Below, piece by piece: positions 24,966-33,308 of a stretch of DNA of 64,000 nucleotides. The notes beneath the pieces are model-generated. The model ran no database searches and was not told the origin of the DNA. It worked only from the letters and a program-made list of their open reading frames with translations. Numbering within the stretch: position 1 is the first letter of the stretch; each line of letters starts with the position of its first letter. The translations under genes were made by a program, and so were the position numbers. The stretch comes from a virus, in IMG/VR virus record IMGVR_UViG_3300028416_000501, positions 1 to 64,000 of that record; one strand, 5' to 3'.

Positions 24966-25634
24966 ATGAACTCGATTAAATCAATTCTAAACTTTACAAT
25001 GAACGGCTTAACAATACTAGGCATTACACTTGTTGTATTTGCATCAACAATTTGGCCATCAACGCCAATAGCAGCAGATACTACCGGAGAGTTTCCAAAT
25101 ACAGAAGTAGTTAACTCGCAAACATTTTTACAACACGAACGAATTGATCTTGGACTTTTTTCACAAGACGATTTTGATTGTTTAGTTACTAATGCGTACT
25201 TTGAAGCACGAAGTGATGGGTATGCAGGCATGTATGCTACAAGCCTAGTTGTTATGAATCGTGTATTAGATTCACGTTATCCTAATACAGTTTGTGAAGT
25301 TGTTAAACAAGGACCAGTTCGCGAAAGTTGGAAAACACGAGACAATCCAAATGTTGCTACAGAAGATCGTATTTTTTATCCTGTACGAAACAAGTGTCAG
25401 TTTAGCTGGTACTGTGATGGGAAAGCAGACGATATGTATAACGAACAGTCGCTAAATACTGCTGAAGCAGTTGCAACGATTGTATTAACAGATTTTGCTA
25501 ACAACGGCACAGTTGATATCACAGAGGGATCAACTCATTATCATACTATTGCAATTAATCCTTATTGGGCAAATAGTCGTGGAATGATGAAAATAACACA
25601 AGTAGGAACACACGTATTTTATAAATGGAATTAA
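24966..25634 (+). CDS. SleB/CwlJ-type cell-wall hydrolase
   Basis: 222 aa with an N-terminal membrane or signal segment (about residues 10-30). The Hydrolase_2 (SleB) domain spans about 72-222: CLVTNAYFEARSDGYAGM with the catalytic-type Glu (FEAR), VVMNRVLDSRYP, CQFSWYCDG, GSTHYH and a final HVFYKWN. The family cleaves peptidoglycan as a lytic transglycosylase. Export signal plus early-type promoter suggest an endolysin acting from the periplasm. Confidence 0.85.
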   Translation: MNSIKSILNFTMNGLTILGITLVVFASTIWPSTPIAADTTGEFPNTEVVNSQTFLQHERIDLGLFSQDDFDCLVTNAYFEARSDGYAGMYATSLVVMNRVLDSRYPNTVCEVVKQGPVRESWKTRDNPNVATEDRIFYPVRNKCQFSWYCDGKADDMYNEQSLNTAEAVATIVLTDFANNGTVDITEGSTHYHTIAINPYWANSRGMMKITQVGTHVFYKWN

Positions 25635-25635
25635 T

Positions 25636-26340
25636 ATGAACTCAGGGGATTTCAAAGAAGCAAGGTATACTGAATCAGATTGGTTCAGTACCTTCACATT
25701 GGGACATGATGACCCTGGTAAACGAAATTGGATAGACGAGGGCGAAGAAAAACTAGGTTGTGCAGGCGGCTATACCAAAGACAGTGTAGAATACTTTATT
25801 AACAATTGGAGATACAGAGGTCAGAGAGTCCCCCAAGAAGGCGCAGATGCAGCCTTTGGGTGTAGTTACACATTTGGATATGGTGTTAACTTTACTTGGC
25901 CGAGTATGTTAAGTGTTGTAAATCTTGGACAAAATGGTGCAAGTAACGATCAGATAGCAAGACTGGCAATTACATATTGTAAAACATTTAAGCCTGAACA
26001 AATATATGTGTTGTGGACTTTTAAGGAACGCAGAGAACATATTAACGCTGATGGTGGACTAGATAAATTTAGAAGTCTGTCCGAAACTGCTATCAAAGAA
26101 GAACTTAAAAACCCAACTTGGAATAGCAATTATGCAATGCTATCAAATAGCAGTGCAGACGAATATAATTTTAAAAAGAACAAGATGTTATTAACTTCGT
26201 ATTGCGTAGTTAATAACATTAAACTAAATCAATTAAGTATTTTTGATTTGCCAAAATCAGAATTTCCACCAGCAAGGGACAACGACCATCCTGGTGAAGA
26301 TTGGCATACTAATATAGCAGGTATCATATGCGAGGCATAA
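25636..26340 (+). CDS. SGNH-hydrolase-like phage protein
   Basis: 234 aa. GCSYTFGYGVNFTW (about residue 75) corresponds to the nucleophile loop of SGNH hydrolases, with Ser in G-C-S-Y. NLGQNGASNDQIARL matches the Gly/Asn block, and the C-terminal DNDHPGEDWHTN supplies an Asp/His pair. The family includes esterases and acetyl transferases acting on glycans. The substrate is unknown. Two further SGNH-like proteins occur at 37457 and 44889. Confidence 0.65.
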   Translation: MNSGDFKEARYTESDWFSTFTLGHDDPGKRNWIDEGEEKLGCAGGYTKDSVEYFINNWRYRGQRVPQEGADAAFGCSYTFGYGVNFTWPSMLSVVNLGQNGASNDQIARLAITYCKTFKPEQIYVLWTFKERREHINADGGLDKFRSLSETAIKEELKNPTWNSNYAMLSNSSADEYNFKKNKMLLTSYCVVNNIKLNQLSIFDLPKSEFPPARDNDHPGEDWHTNIAGIICEA

Positions 26341-26341
26341 G

Positions 26342-27163
26342 ATGTCCCCATACTTAAAACAATACGTAGGAGAATATATGTTTGACCACTGGCTAAAGAA
26401 TCACCAAAAATTGGGTGGTTTTCTTGCGTCTAGTTATGTCGATTGGAACATATTACATTCACCTTTGCATGATATAGTACATAAGCTAGAACAGTTTAGA
26501 CAAGTTCCATTTGACGCAGTGCTAGAATTTAGTGATGCAGGTATTACAGACAATTCAATGGAATACAGAGATATTGTAGAAGATGTAAGTAAAATATTTT
26601 ACTTGTGTGAAATGATCAACTACAATGAACTTATATTTCATCCACAAATACTACACGAGCCTTGGAAAAAACGATATAGAGTACACCCAGGCAGTGGCAG
26701 ACTTATGGCGTTATGGTTATGTGGATGTGAAAAGATAAAAACAATTTATATTCATTTTGATGAGCCAGGATTTCAGCCACCAGGTGATTGTTTTATTATC
26801 AAAGACAGAGCAACTGCTCAAAAAGAATTTCATGTTACACCATTAGCAAGAAAACTAGAAGTAGAAACATATGCGGCATTTCCTAAAACAGAAAACGATC
26901 GTATAAGAACACACGCACAAGATCACGAATGGGATTGGAGTCATATACACACTGATAAGTTCTGGCAGTTTATGAGATTTAGTGAAGGCAGTACATTCTT
27001 AGAACATAAAAATATGTGGAGATCATATGCCATTGATGCTTGGCAAGATTTACAACATGATCACATACAAATTGGTACTACTACTTTTGACTTTGACCAC
27101 ACTGGCAAAATTATAGAAGTTCATCGTAATACCGGAACAGGTACAACTGACATTTTACTCTAG
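26342..27163 (+). CDS. Hypothetical phage protein, 273 aa
   Basis: One base after the previous stop. The middle segment YRVHPGSGRLMALWLCG resembles the loop of ParB/sulfiredoxin-like domains (G-x-H/G-R plus a helix), but other ParB signatures are weak. The C-terminus is rich in His and Trp (HAQDHEWDWSHIHTDKFW). The function is unknown. It converges on the minus-strand gene downstream, overlapping by 9 bases. Confidence 0.6.
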   Translation: MSPYLKQYVGEYMFDHWLKNHQKLGGFLASSYVDWNILHSPLHDIVHKLEQFRQVPFDAVLEFSDAGITDNSMEYRDIVEDVSKIFYLCEMINYNELIFHPQILHEPWKKRYRVHPGSGRLMALWLCGCEKIKTIYIHFDEPGFQPPGDCFIIKDRATAQKEFHVTPLARKLEVETYAAFPKTENDRIRTHAQDHEWDWSHIHTDKFWQFMRFSEGSTFLEHKNMWRSYAIDAWQDLQHDHIQIGTTTFDFDHTGKIIEVHRNTGTGTTDILL

Positions 27164-27886
27164 TTCTAAACTATCTAACCAGTCTTTTATTTCTTTAGGC
27201 TTAAATCTTGACGTAGTGTTAAACACTCTTTGGTGCTTATAGGTTCTACGGAATATACTGTTAGAAAATACTTTAGCATATACTTCTTTTTGTAATTTAT
27301 CTTCCAGTTTAGGCTCGAAGAATTTCTTCTTTCTTTCAAATGCCCACACATCTGCTTTCGATAGTCCTTCTTTTCTATTATTTAAAATTTCTAAAAACTT
27401 TAAATATTCATTATCTGTTGGAATCATACTAGGCGCCGAATATGCAGGAGTATCTATCATTTCCTGTATGTAATTATTAGTAGTGTCATTTGGTTCGTGA
27501 ACAATATTAAAAATTACACTATTGGGAAAATATTCTAATATCTTAGCAGGCATACTATGAGTACAATATATTACTCGTTTACCGCTATTAATAATATCAG
27601 CACCGCCATTCTTTTCAAATAATTCATCAAACAATTTATAATATTGTTTTTCATTGGGCATATACTTTTCTACTTCGTCGTGTGTAGGAGGAAGTTCGCC
27701 ATGTGGAGTTATTCTACTAAATTTATGTTTGTTAACTGAATTAGTCACATTCCATGGAGCTTTACCGTTTTGTTCACAACTGTACCAATGCATGCAAGGT
27801 AACGATGCTAGAACTCTTCCTAGTTTGTATCCATTTGTTCCTGGTTCAAAGCTAACAAATATATGTTTATCTTTTAATTTACGCAT
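27155..27886 (-). CDS. Hypothetical protein, sulfotransferase-like beginning
   Basis: 243 aa, a lone minus-strand gene inside a plus-strand block. The start KHIFVSFEPGTNGYKLGR resembles the first strand-loop-helix of sulfotransferase-like P-loop proteins in cyanophages, and RVIYCTHSMPA with FNIVHEPND fit later strands. A strict PAPS-binding loop is not obvious. A late-promoter box (27913-27921) precedes it. The function remains open. Confidence 0.55.
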   Translation of the reverse strand: MRKLKDKHIFVSFEPGTNGYKLGRVLASLPCMHWYSCEQNGKAPWNVTNSVNKHKFSRITPHGELPPTHDEVEKYMPNEKQYYKLFDELFEKNGGADIINSGKRVIYCTHSMPAKILEYFPNSVIFNIVHEPNDTTNNYIQEMIDTPAYSAPSMIPTDNEYLKFLEILNNRKEGLSKADVWAFERKKKFFEPKLEDKLQKEVYAKVFSNSIFRRTYKHQRVFNTTSRFKPKEIKDWLDSLELE

Positions 27887-27912
27887 TTTTATACCTTTAA
27901 TTAATTATAGTA

Positions 27913-27921
27913 GTATTTATC
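27913..27921 (-). promoter_or_regulatory. Candidate late promoter box, minus strand
   Basis: On the minus strand this reads GATAAATAC, 27 bases before the ATG of the gene ending at 27155. It is divergent from the plus-strand box at 27938, the two being 16 bases apart. Confidence 0.55.
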
Positions 27922-27937
27922 TATTAATTCTTTATTG

Positions 27938-27945
27938 GATAAATA
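27938..27945 (+). promoter_or_regulatory. Candidate late promoter box, plus strand
   Basis: GATAAATA 41 bases upstream of the ATG at 27987, followed by an AAGGAG ribosome site. Together with 27913-27921 it forms a compact divergent late-promoter pair. Confidence 0.55.
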
Positions 27946-27986
27946 ATAGAGTATAACAGAGTATATATACCTTAAGGAGAAATACA

Positions 27987-28262
27987 ATGGCTTATAGATC
28001 AACTATTGATTTAGTATCATCAAATGGTACTACATACGCATCAGCTGACGAGTTTGTTACAACTCACGGTCCATGTGGAACGGCAAACGAAGCATTTGTA
28101 ACTGACAGTTCAATTACATTGCTAGAAGACGGCAGTGGAGTACGTGTCGTAATGACTTACGAAGACGAAGCTACAGCAACTGCTCACAGAGCATCATCAG
28201 AAAATGCATATGATTCATTAGCAAACCTTACTAATACAGTAGTTTCAAACGAAACTGTATAA
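27987..28262 (+). CDS. Small protein under a late-type promoter
   Basis: 91 aa, acidic, Thr/Ser/Ala-rich with alternating strands (TIDLVSSNGTTYASADEF, SGVRVVMTYEDEATATAHR). A strong TAAGGAG site and a late-type box precede it. It could be a small virion or decoration protein by context, but no family is recognised. Confidence 0.6.
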   Translation: MAYRSTIDLVSSNGTTYASADEFVTTHGPCGTANEAFVTDSSITLLEDGSGVRVVMTYEDEATATAHRASSENAYDSLANLTNTVVSNETV

Positions 28263-28310
28263 GTTAATTTAGCATTGAAAAATGCACCCAACCGGTGGGA
28301 AAACAATATA

Positions 28311-28342
28311 GATACCACTTATTTTAACCAATAAGTGGTATC
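28311..28342 (+). terminator. Long perfect hairpin, possible bidirectional terminator
   Basis: A perfect 13-bp inverted repeat, GATACCACTTATT (28311-28323) / AATAAGTGGTATC (28330-28342), with a 6-base loop. It is not followed by a strong T run, so it may be a terminator, a processing site or an mRNA-stabilising end. It lies 19 bases upstream of the next promoter. Confidence 0.55.
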
Positions 28343-28361
28343 AATTTACCAAATATTTATA

Positions 28362-28390
28362 TTGACAAAACATCAAATCTCATTTATAAT
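28362..28390 (+). promoter_or_regulatory. Sigma70-type promoter
   Basis: TTGACA (28362-28367), 17-base spacer, TATAAT (28385-28390), followed by AAGGAG and the aminopeptidase ATG at 28422. It likely drives the aminopeptidase and the Fe-S gene group. Confidence 0.85.
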
Positions 28391-28421
28391 ATACAAAGTA
28401 ATTAAATAATAAGGAGATACT

Positions 28422-29771
28422 ATGGCTAAGGCACTTATAGTACTTGCAGGCAGTAAGCATGCAAACAAGCTAGGCAAAAATATTAAAGAAGCAACAAAGG
28501 ATATGACTGAAAAGTCTATTACTGTATCATTTGCACATGACGAATACGATTATATTACAGTAATCAAAGACGCACCAACAACACCACAAGAAGCACGTGA
28601 TTTGGGCGGAAATATGGTAAAGAAATACAAGTCAACAGTTGATGAAATTGTATTTGATGTTACTAGATTAAATGATGTTAAAGAAGGCGCAGCATTGGCG
28701 GCATACGAATTTAACAAATATAAAACAAAACCAAAAGAAAACAAACTACAAGTAGAACCTGCAGGCATTAGTACAAGTATTAATTTTGCTCGTGATTTAA
28801 TTACAGAGCCAGGTAACGCATTATATCCTGAGAAATATGCAGACCGTATTAATGAAACACTTACACCGCTTGGTGTTAAAGTGCGTGTAATTTATCAGCG
28901 TGAACTAGAACGCATCGGCATGGACATGTTGTTAAGCGTAGGACAAGGTAGTGAGAACAACAGTGCCGTTGTTATAATGGAACACTTGCATGGACCAGAA
29001 GGCGAACAACCAATTGCACTAGTAGGTAAAGGTGTTACATTTGACACAGGCGGTATTAGTTTAAAGCCAGGTCGTAACATGGGCGATATGAAATATGACA
29101 TGGGTGGCAGTGCCGCAGTTGTAGGAGCCATGCATGCTATTGCTGATAAAAAACTAAAGAAAAATGTTATTGGTATTGTAGGACTAGTAGAGAACATGCC
29201 AGACGGTAAAGCAATCAAGCCAGGCGATGTTGTTAGATCGCTAAGTGGACAATATGTTGAAAACTTAAACACAGATGCAGAAGGCAGACTTGTGCTAGGT
29301 GATATTTTAACATATGTACAAAGTGAATACAACCCAGGTGCTATTATTGATCTTGCTACACTAACAGGCGCCATTGTTGCAACACTAGGCAACGAAATGG
29401 CAGGACTGTTTACTAACAGTGATGGATTAGAAAAAGCAATTATTGAAAATGGTGAGCTAGGTGGAGAAGGTTTCTTCCGTATGCCAATGGGTAAGAACTG
29501 GGCTAAAATGATTGACAGTGAAATTGCAGACTTTCAAAACATTGGTGGACCATATGGCGGTTCAACTACTGCCGCAGAATTTCTATACAAATTTGTAAAT
29601 AAGAAAACAGCATGGGCACACTTAGACATCGCAGGTATGTGTTGGTCTAAAGGTGGGAATGCAACAACACCAAAAGGTGCAGTTGGATTTGGTGTTAAAA
29701 CACTGTTCAATATTGTAGACAACACAGATAGTTATCAGTGGTTTGCAGTTGAGGAAAAAATGTCTTACTAA
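28422..29771 (+). CDS. pepA: Leucyl aminopeptidase (M17 family)
   Basis: 449 aa. The catalytic domain carries the metal and active-site motifs of M17 peptidases: GKGVTFDTGGISLKPG (Lys and Asp, about residue 203), MKYDMGGSAAV (Asp) and NTDAEGRL (about 283-290; Asp, Glu and catalytic Arg), followed by DLATLTGA. The N-terminal domain is shorter than in E. coli PepA. The enzyme removes N-terminal residues from peptides using two metal ions. PepA-type proteins can also bind DNA, but no evidence for that is visible here. Confidence 0.92.
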   Translation: MAKALIVLAGSKHANKLGKNIKEATKDMTEKSITVSFAHDEYDYITVIKDAPTTPQEARDLGGNMVKKYKSTVDEIVFDVTRLNDVKEGAALAAYEFNKYKTKPKENKLQVEPAGISTSINFARDLITEPGNALYPEKYADRINETLTPLGVKVRVIYQRELERIGMDMLLSVGQGSENNSAVVIMEHLHGPEGEQPIALVGKGVTFDTGGISLKPGRNMGDMKYDMGGSAAVVGAMHAIADKKLKKNVIGIVGLVENMPDGKAIKPGDVVRSLSGQYVENLNTDAEGRLVLGDILTYVQSEYNPGAIIDLATLTGAIVATLGNEMAGLFTNSDGLEKAIIENGELGGEGFFRMPMGKNWAKMIDSEIADFQNIGGPYGGSTTAAEFLYKFVNKKTAWAHLDIAGMCWSKGGNATTPKGAVGFGVKTLFNIVDNTDSYQWFAVEEKMSY

Positions 29772-29772
29772 T

Positions 29773-30075
29773 ATGACAAAAGAAATTAAACAATCAATTA
29801 TTGATAATTTAAAAAACGTATATGATCCAGAAATCAGTATTAACGTATATGACTTAGGTTTAATATATGAAATAAATATAGTAAGTTCAAACGTTGTTAT
29901 TGTAATGACGTTAACAAGTGCGTTTTGCCCAATGGCAGACCAAATCAAACAAGACGTTCATGATGCAGTATGTAGTGTAAATGGAATAGATACATGTGAT
30001 ATTAATATTACATTTGAACCTCCATTTGGACCAGACATGATGAGCGAAGACGCAAAATTAATTTTAGGAGTATAA
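29773..30075 (+). CDS. MIP18/SufT-like (DUF59) iron-sulfur assembly factor
   Basis: 100 aa from ATG 29773; an in-frame start at 29743 lies inside the aminopeptidase gene. Conserved blocks are [33 protein letters not shown] with the family's single Cys, and [15 protein letters not shown]. The family helps mature Fe-S proteins or deliver clusters. It starts a run of four Fe-S-related genes. Confidence 0.85.
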   Translation: MTKEIKQSIIDNLKNVYDPEISINVYDLGLIYEINIVSSNVVIVMTLTSAFCPMADQIKQDVHDAVCSVNGIDTCDINITFEPPFGPDMMSEDAKLILGV

Positions 30076-30076
30076 A

Positions 30077-30430
30077 GTGACATATTTAGTTAAAGACGAG
30101 TGTATCAAATGTAAACATATGGATTGCGTAGAAGTATGTCCTGTAGATTGTTTTTACGAAGGTGAAAATTTTCTAGTTATTAATCCAGACGAATGTATTG
30201 ACTGTGGCGTATGTGAACCAGAATGTCCAGTAGATGCTATTGTACCAGATAGTGCATTAGAGGGCGAGGAATACAATTTCTGGTATAAGTTTAATGCAGA
30301 CATGTCTGAGGAGTGGCCTAATATTACGCTCGCTCGGCCAGAAGATGTTCCGCCTGATGCGGAAGAATGGGCAAAAGTTAAAGATAAACGAGAACATTTA
30401 TCTTATAAGCCAGGAAAGGGCGATGAATAA
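30077..30430 (+). CDS. fdxA: FdxA-type seven-iron ferredoxin
   Basis: 117 aa starting at GTG (30077). Cysteines fall at 9, 12, 17, 21, 25, 40, 43, 46 and 50, which is the spacing of Azotobacter ferredoxin I shifted by one. That predicts one 3Fe-4S cluster (C9, C17, C50) and one 4Fe-4S cluster (C21, C40, C43, C46). It carries electrons at low potential, and radical SAM enzymes need such a donor to reduce their cluster. The host FdxA is the obvious evolutionary source. Confidence 0.92.
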   Translation: MTYLVKDECIKCKHMDCVEVCPVDCFYEGENFLVINPDECIDCGVCEPECPVDAIVPDSALEGEEYNFWYKFNADMSEEWPNITLARPEDVPPDAEEWAKVKDKREHLSYKPGKGDE

Positions 30431-30599
30431 TATGTACGATATAATTTATACACCAAGAATCCACGATGAGTTTTCTGTTGCACGTTTCCATGCTGAAACA
30501 GACGCACAGGAATATTTAGAAAAAATCAAAGAGGTACGCCCGAAGGCATATCCATATCACCGTATTGAACTGGTGATAAACAAAGGAGAAACAGTATGA
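30423..30599 (+). CDS. Small hypothetical protein, 58 aa
   Basis: Starts at ATG 30423, overlapping the ferredoxin gene by 8 bases; a second ATG at 30432 is possible. The product ([18 protein letters not shown], then a helix and a final strand) looks like a small alpha/beta unit. The family is not recognised. Confidence 0.6.
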   Translation: MNNMYDIIYTPRIHDEFSVARFHAETDAQEYLEKIKEVRPKAYPYHRIELVINKGETV

Positions 30600-30748
30600 C
30601 ATTTTTAGTATGGCATTTACTAGCTATTGGAACAGTAATGGCATTGTCTTTTTTTGCTGGTTATAAGTTTGCTAAACGCAAAGAAGATAAAATTGAGCCT
30701 AGTATTCATATGATGGGTATTAAAAAAACGAGGTACAAATATGAGTAG
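30596..30748 (+). CDS. Small membrane protein, 50 aa
   Basis: ATGA overlap with the gene before and an 8-base overlap with the NifU-like gene after. One membrane helix (residues 3-22) is followed by a basic cytoplasmic tail (KFAKRKEDK, IKKTRYKYE). The function is unknown; the tight coupling supports its reality. Confidence 0.55.
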   Translation: MTFLVWHLLAIGTVMALSFFAGYKFAKRKEDKIEPSIHMMGIKKTRYKYE

Positions 30749-31058
30749 AACAAAAGAAGAAATACTTAAACAAGTAGATGAAGTAATGGAAGAATACATT
30801 GCACCTAACGTAGCAATGCATGGCGGACAAATAAACATTTTAAGCTTCGCCGAAGACACTGGTATACTACATACACAAATGAGTGGAAGTTGTAGCGGAT
30901 GTGCTAGTAGTACAGAAACACTTAAAATGGGTGTTGAAAGCACACTGATGCATTTTATTGAAGAAATTAAAGGTGTAACAAGTGAAGACGATCCAATGTT
31001 CAGCGATCCATATTATATGAGTGATCCAGGAATGATGGATTTTCCACCAGATGAGTGA
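30741..31058 (+). CDS. NifU C-terminal-domain-like Fe-S scaffold
   Basis: 105 aa. ILKQVDEVMEEYIAPNVAMHGG, then MSGSCSGCASSTETLKMGVE with the CxxC at C51 and C54, is the Nfu domain that binds and transfers a 4Fe-4S cluster. A Met/Pro/Asp-rich tail follows. It lies between the ferredoxin and the A-type carrier genes and probably works with them. Confidence 0.88.
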   Translation: MSRTKEEILKQVDEVMEEYIAPNVAMHGGQINILSFAEDTGILHTQMSGSCSGCASSTETLKMGVESTLMHFIEEIKGVTSEDDPMFSDPYYMSDPGMMDFPPDE

Positions 31059-31965
31059 TAAACCTAGAATAGCAATATGTGTTAGTGGACAGACTAGACA
31101 CTTTAATGAAAACCCACAATACATAGATGATCTTAATTCTATATTAGAATTATTTGATGAGTTTGAGTATGACTTATATGGACATACTTGGGCAGATCAA
31201 GAAGATCCAAAACAAGAAGTGTTAGATAGATTTACTGCATATGAAAGCGAAGATCAGAGAATAATATGGGATGAAATTATAAATCTAATGTATGTTGATT
31301 CTAGTCAAACACCTGCAAAGTATCATCAGTTTTTTCAAATAGATGATGATTGGAAACATAAAAAAGAGTTTATGGATATGTTACATGGTAAATCAGATCA
31401 AAACTACTTAGAATTTTGCAAGGAAAGAATTAACGGAACAATCGGACAAGTATGGTCAGCACATAGATCTTTTCAACTTATGATTCCTCATATGAAGACA
31501 AAAAGTTACCAAGCAGTTGTGAGATTAAGATGGGATTTAATGATTAAAAATTATCATGGTGAAGAATTCATGTCAAAACAAAGACAACGTTTTAAAGATA
31601 TAATACACGATTGGTATAACAACCAACATGATTTTGAACATGCACATATAAAGCCTGATATTTTGTGTGCAGATGATTGTATCTTTGAATTGAGACAAGA
31701 TCCATATGCAAATGACCAAGTATTTGTTGTTAACTTTCTTTCTTTTTTAAATTCAAAAATACTTACAACTAAACCAATTAAGTATTTAGAAGACATGATA
31801 AAATATTATTCAGATGGAATGGCCGCATATTGTCTACCTTCTGCTCATACATTATGGATGCAATGGTGGTTAGAATCTGAGATGAAAATATCACCTAAAT
31901 TGCCAAACATGTTTCAAGCAAATGGAAGAGACGTATACAAAGTTAACAAGGATTGGAATATATGA
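31051..31965 (+). CDS. Glycosyltransferase-like phage protein
   Basis: 304 aa, overlapping the Nfu gene by 8 bases. The start PRIAICVSGQTRHF and the segment YDLYGHTWAD resemble a phage and bacterial family annotated as putative glycosyltransferases (I-x-x-x-x-SGQ-x-R). VVRLRWDLMI and CADDCIF may supply acidic ligands. The sugar and acceptor are unknown. The assignment is tentative. Confidence 0.5.
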   Translation: MSDKPRIAICVSGQTRHFNENPQYIDDLNSILELFDEFEYDLYGHTWADQEDPKQEVLDRFTAYESEDQRIIWDEIINLMYVDSSQTPAKYHQFFQIDDDWKHKKEFMDMLHGKSDQNYLEFCKERINGTIGQVWSAHRSFQLMIPHMKTKSYQAVVRLRWDLMIKNYHGEEFMSKQRQRFKDIIHDWYNNQHDFEHAHIKPDILCADDCIFELRQDPYANDQVFVVNFLSFLNSKILTTKPIKYLEDMIKYYSDGMAAYCLPSAHTLWMQWWLESEMKISPKLPNMFQANGRDVYKVNKDWNI

Positions 31966-32477
31966 ATATAAAAGAATATATTAGAACTGTACCAGATTAT
32001 CCTATAGAAGGTGTAAATTTCTATGACGTAAACAGTTTGTTTGCTAGTGACTTATGGACAAGCGAAGTAGAGGATATAGGAAAACGAATACAAGACAGTG
32101 TTGAGTTTATGCCAACACATATTGTTGGTATTGAAAGCAGAGGGTTTGTACTAGGTGCAGCACTATCACAAGAATTAGATATACCCTTTGTTATGATACG
32201 GAAAAAAGGGGCTAAATACCCAGGTAAGTTGTTAGAAGAAAGTTATGAACTAGAGTATGGAACAGATACACTCACACTACAAGAGGGTATATTAGGTCAT
32301 ACAAGCAGAGTTCTTATAGCAGACGACTTAGTAGCAACAGGTGGTAGTATGAACGCTAGTAAACGTTTATGTGAACAAGCTGGTGCGTTAGTATTGGGTG
32401 GTGTTACTATAGTAAACCTAAAATACTTGAACGATGGAGAGCTTGAGCTCTTATCCTCAGTGGAGATAGAAGAATGA
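31962..32477 (+). CDS. apt: Adenine phosphoribosyltransferase
   Basis: 171 aa from ATG 31962, which overlaps the upstream stop by ATGA (an ATG 9 bases earlier is less likely). Typical start IKEYIRTVPDYPIEGVNFYD, then GIESRGFVLGAAL and the PRPP-binding loop VLIADDLVATGGS (about 116-128). It converts adenine plus PRPP to AMP. A PRPP synthetase is encoded at 36027, so the phage can supply this reaction's cosubstrate. Confidence 0.93.
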   Translation: MNIKEYIRTVPDYPIEGVNFYDVNSLFASDLWTSEVEDIGKRIQDSVEFMPTHIVGIESRGFVLGAALSQELDIPFVMIRKKGAKYPGKLLEESYELEYGTDTLTLQEGILGHTSRVLIADDLVATGGSMNASKRLCEQAGALVLGGVTIVNLKYLNDGELELLSSVEIEE

Positions 32478-32872
32478 TTAAAGTAACCGAAAAAGCGGCA
32501 AATCATTTAAAAGGAATTAGTGACTCTAACGATAACAAAATTCCTGTACTAGGATTGCGTGGCGGCGGCTGTGCAGGTTTTAGTTACGAATGGAAATTAA
32601 AAGAAGAATCAGAACTTGACAATAAGGCAGATCATGTTATACTTATGGATAACGGATGCAAAATGGCAGTAGACAGTTCAAGTATTATGTTCCTAGTAGG
32701 AACAACATTAGAGTTGAAACAAGATCTAATGGGAACAATGTTAGAAGTTGTTAATCCGTCAGCTGCAAGTAGTTGTGGATGTGGAGAAAGCATTAACTTC
32801 GACATGGAAAAAGTAGAAGCAAATCAAAACGCATTCAAGTTACCAGAAGTAACTGATGCAACTAAAAATTAA
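32474..32872 (+). CDS. HesB/IscA-type A-type Fe-S carrier
   Basis: 132 aa. The three conserved cysteines of the family are present: C33 in RGGGCAGFSY, and C101 and C103 in SCGCGES. These proteins carry clusters from scaffolds to apo-enzymes. It overlaps apt by ATGA and has an extra ~20-residue C-terminal extension. With the DUF59, Nfu and ferredoxin genes it forms an Fe-S delivery set. Confidence 0.92.
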   Translation: MIKVTEKAANHLKGISDSNDNKIPVLGLRGGGCAGFSYEWKLKEESELDNKADHVILMDNGCKMAVDSSSIMFLVGTTLELKQDLMGTMLEVVNPSAASSCGCGESINFDMEKVEANQNAFKLPEVTDATKN

Positions 32873-32885
32873 TTAAGGAAATAAA

Positions 32886-33308
32886 ATGACCAAGCAGATC
32901 GATCTAAACAAATACAAAGATTTCGTACGAGAAGTAACCAGTGGTGAATCATTATCAAGTATGCAGATGTATAATCGCATTGTTGACATTGAAACAACTG
33001 AAAGCAAAATGGGTGTAAATATGTCATTGCTAATGACTGGTGCTATTGGCATTAGTGCAGAAGGTGGCGAGTTTATGGAAATCGTAAAGAAGTGTGTATT
33101 CCAAGGTAAACCAATGGACGAAGCAACACAGTTTCATGCAATGCGTGAGCTTGGTGATATTATGTGGTACTGGATGAATAGTTGTACTGCATTGGGCATT
33201 GACCCTAACGATGTAATTGCAGAAAATGTAAACAAATTAGAAAAGCGTTATCCAGGTGGATCGTTTGATGCATTTTATAGTGAAAATAGGCAAGATGGCG
33301 ATTTATGA
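32886..33308 (+). CDS. mazG: MazG-like nucleotide pyrophosphohydrolase
   Basis: 140 aa. The family pattern is visible: EGGEFMEIVKKCVFQG (E-x-x-E metal ligands), ELGDIMWYWMNSCTALGI (E-x-x-D), and NKLEKRYPGGSFDA at the C-terminus. MazG enzymes cleave NTPs or (p)ppGpp-like nucleotides. Marine T4-like phages often carry one. An AAGGAAA site precedes the ATG. Confidence 0.85.
   Translation: MTKQIDLNKYKDFVREVTSGESLSSMQMYNRIVDIETTESKMGVNMSLLMTGAIGISAEGGEFMEIVKKCVFQGKPMDEATQFHAMRELGDIMWYWMNSCTALGIDPNDVIAENVNKLEKRYPGGSFDAFYSENRQDGDL

Noticed and set aside
28895-29392. 165-aa antisense frame inside the aminopeptidase gene
   Set aside because: The plus-strand gene has all M17 motifs; the antisense frame has none and no ribosome site.
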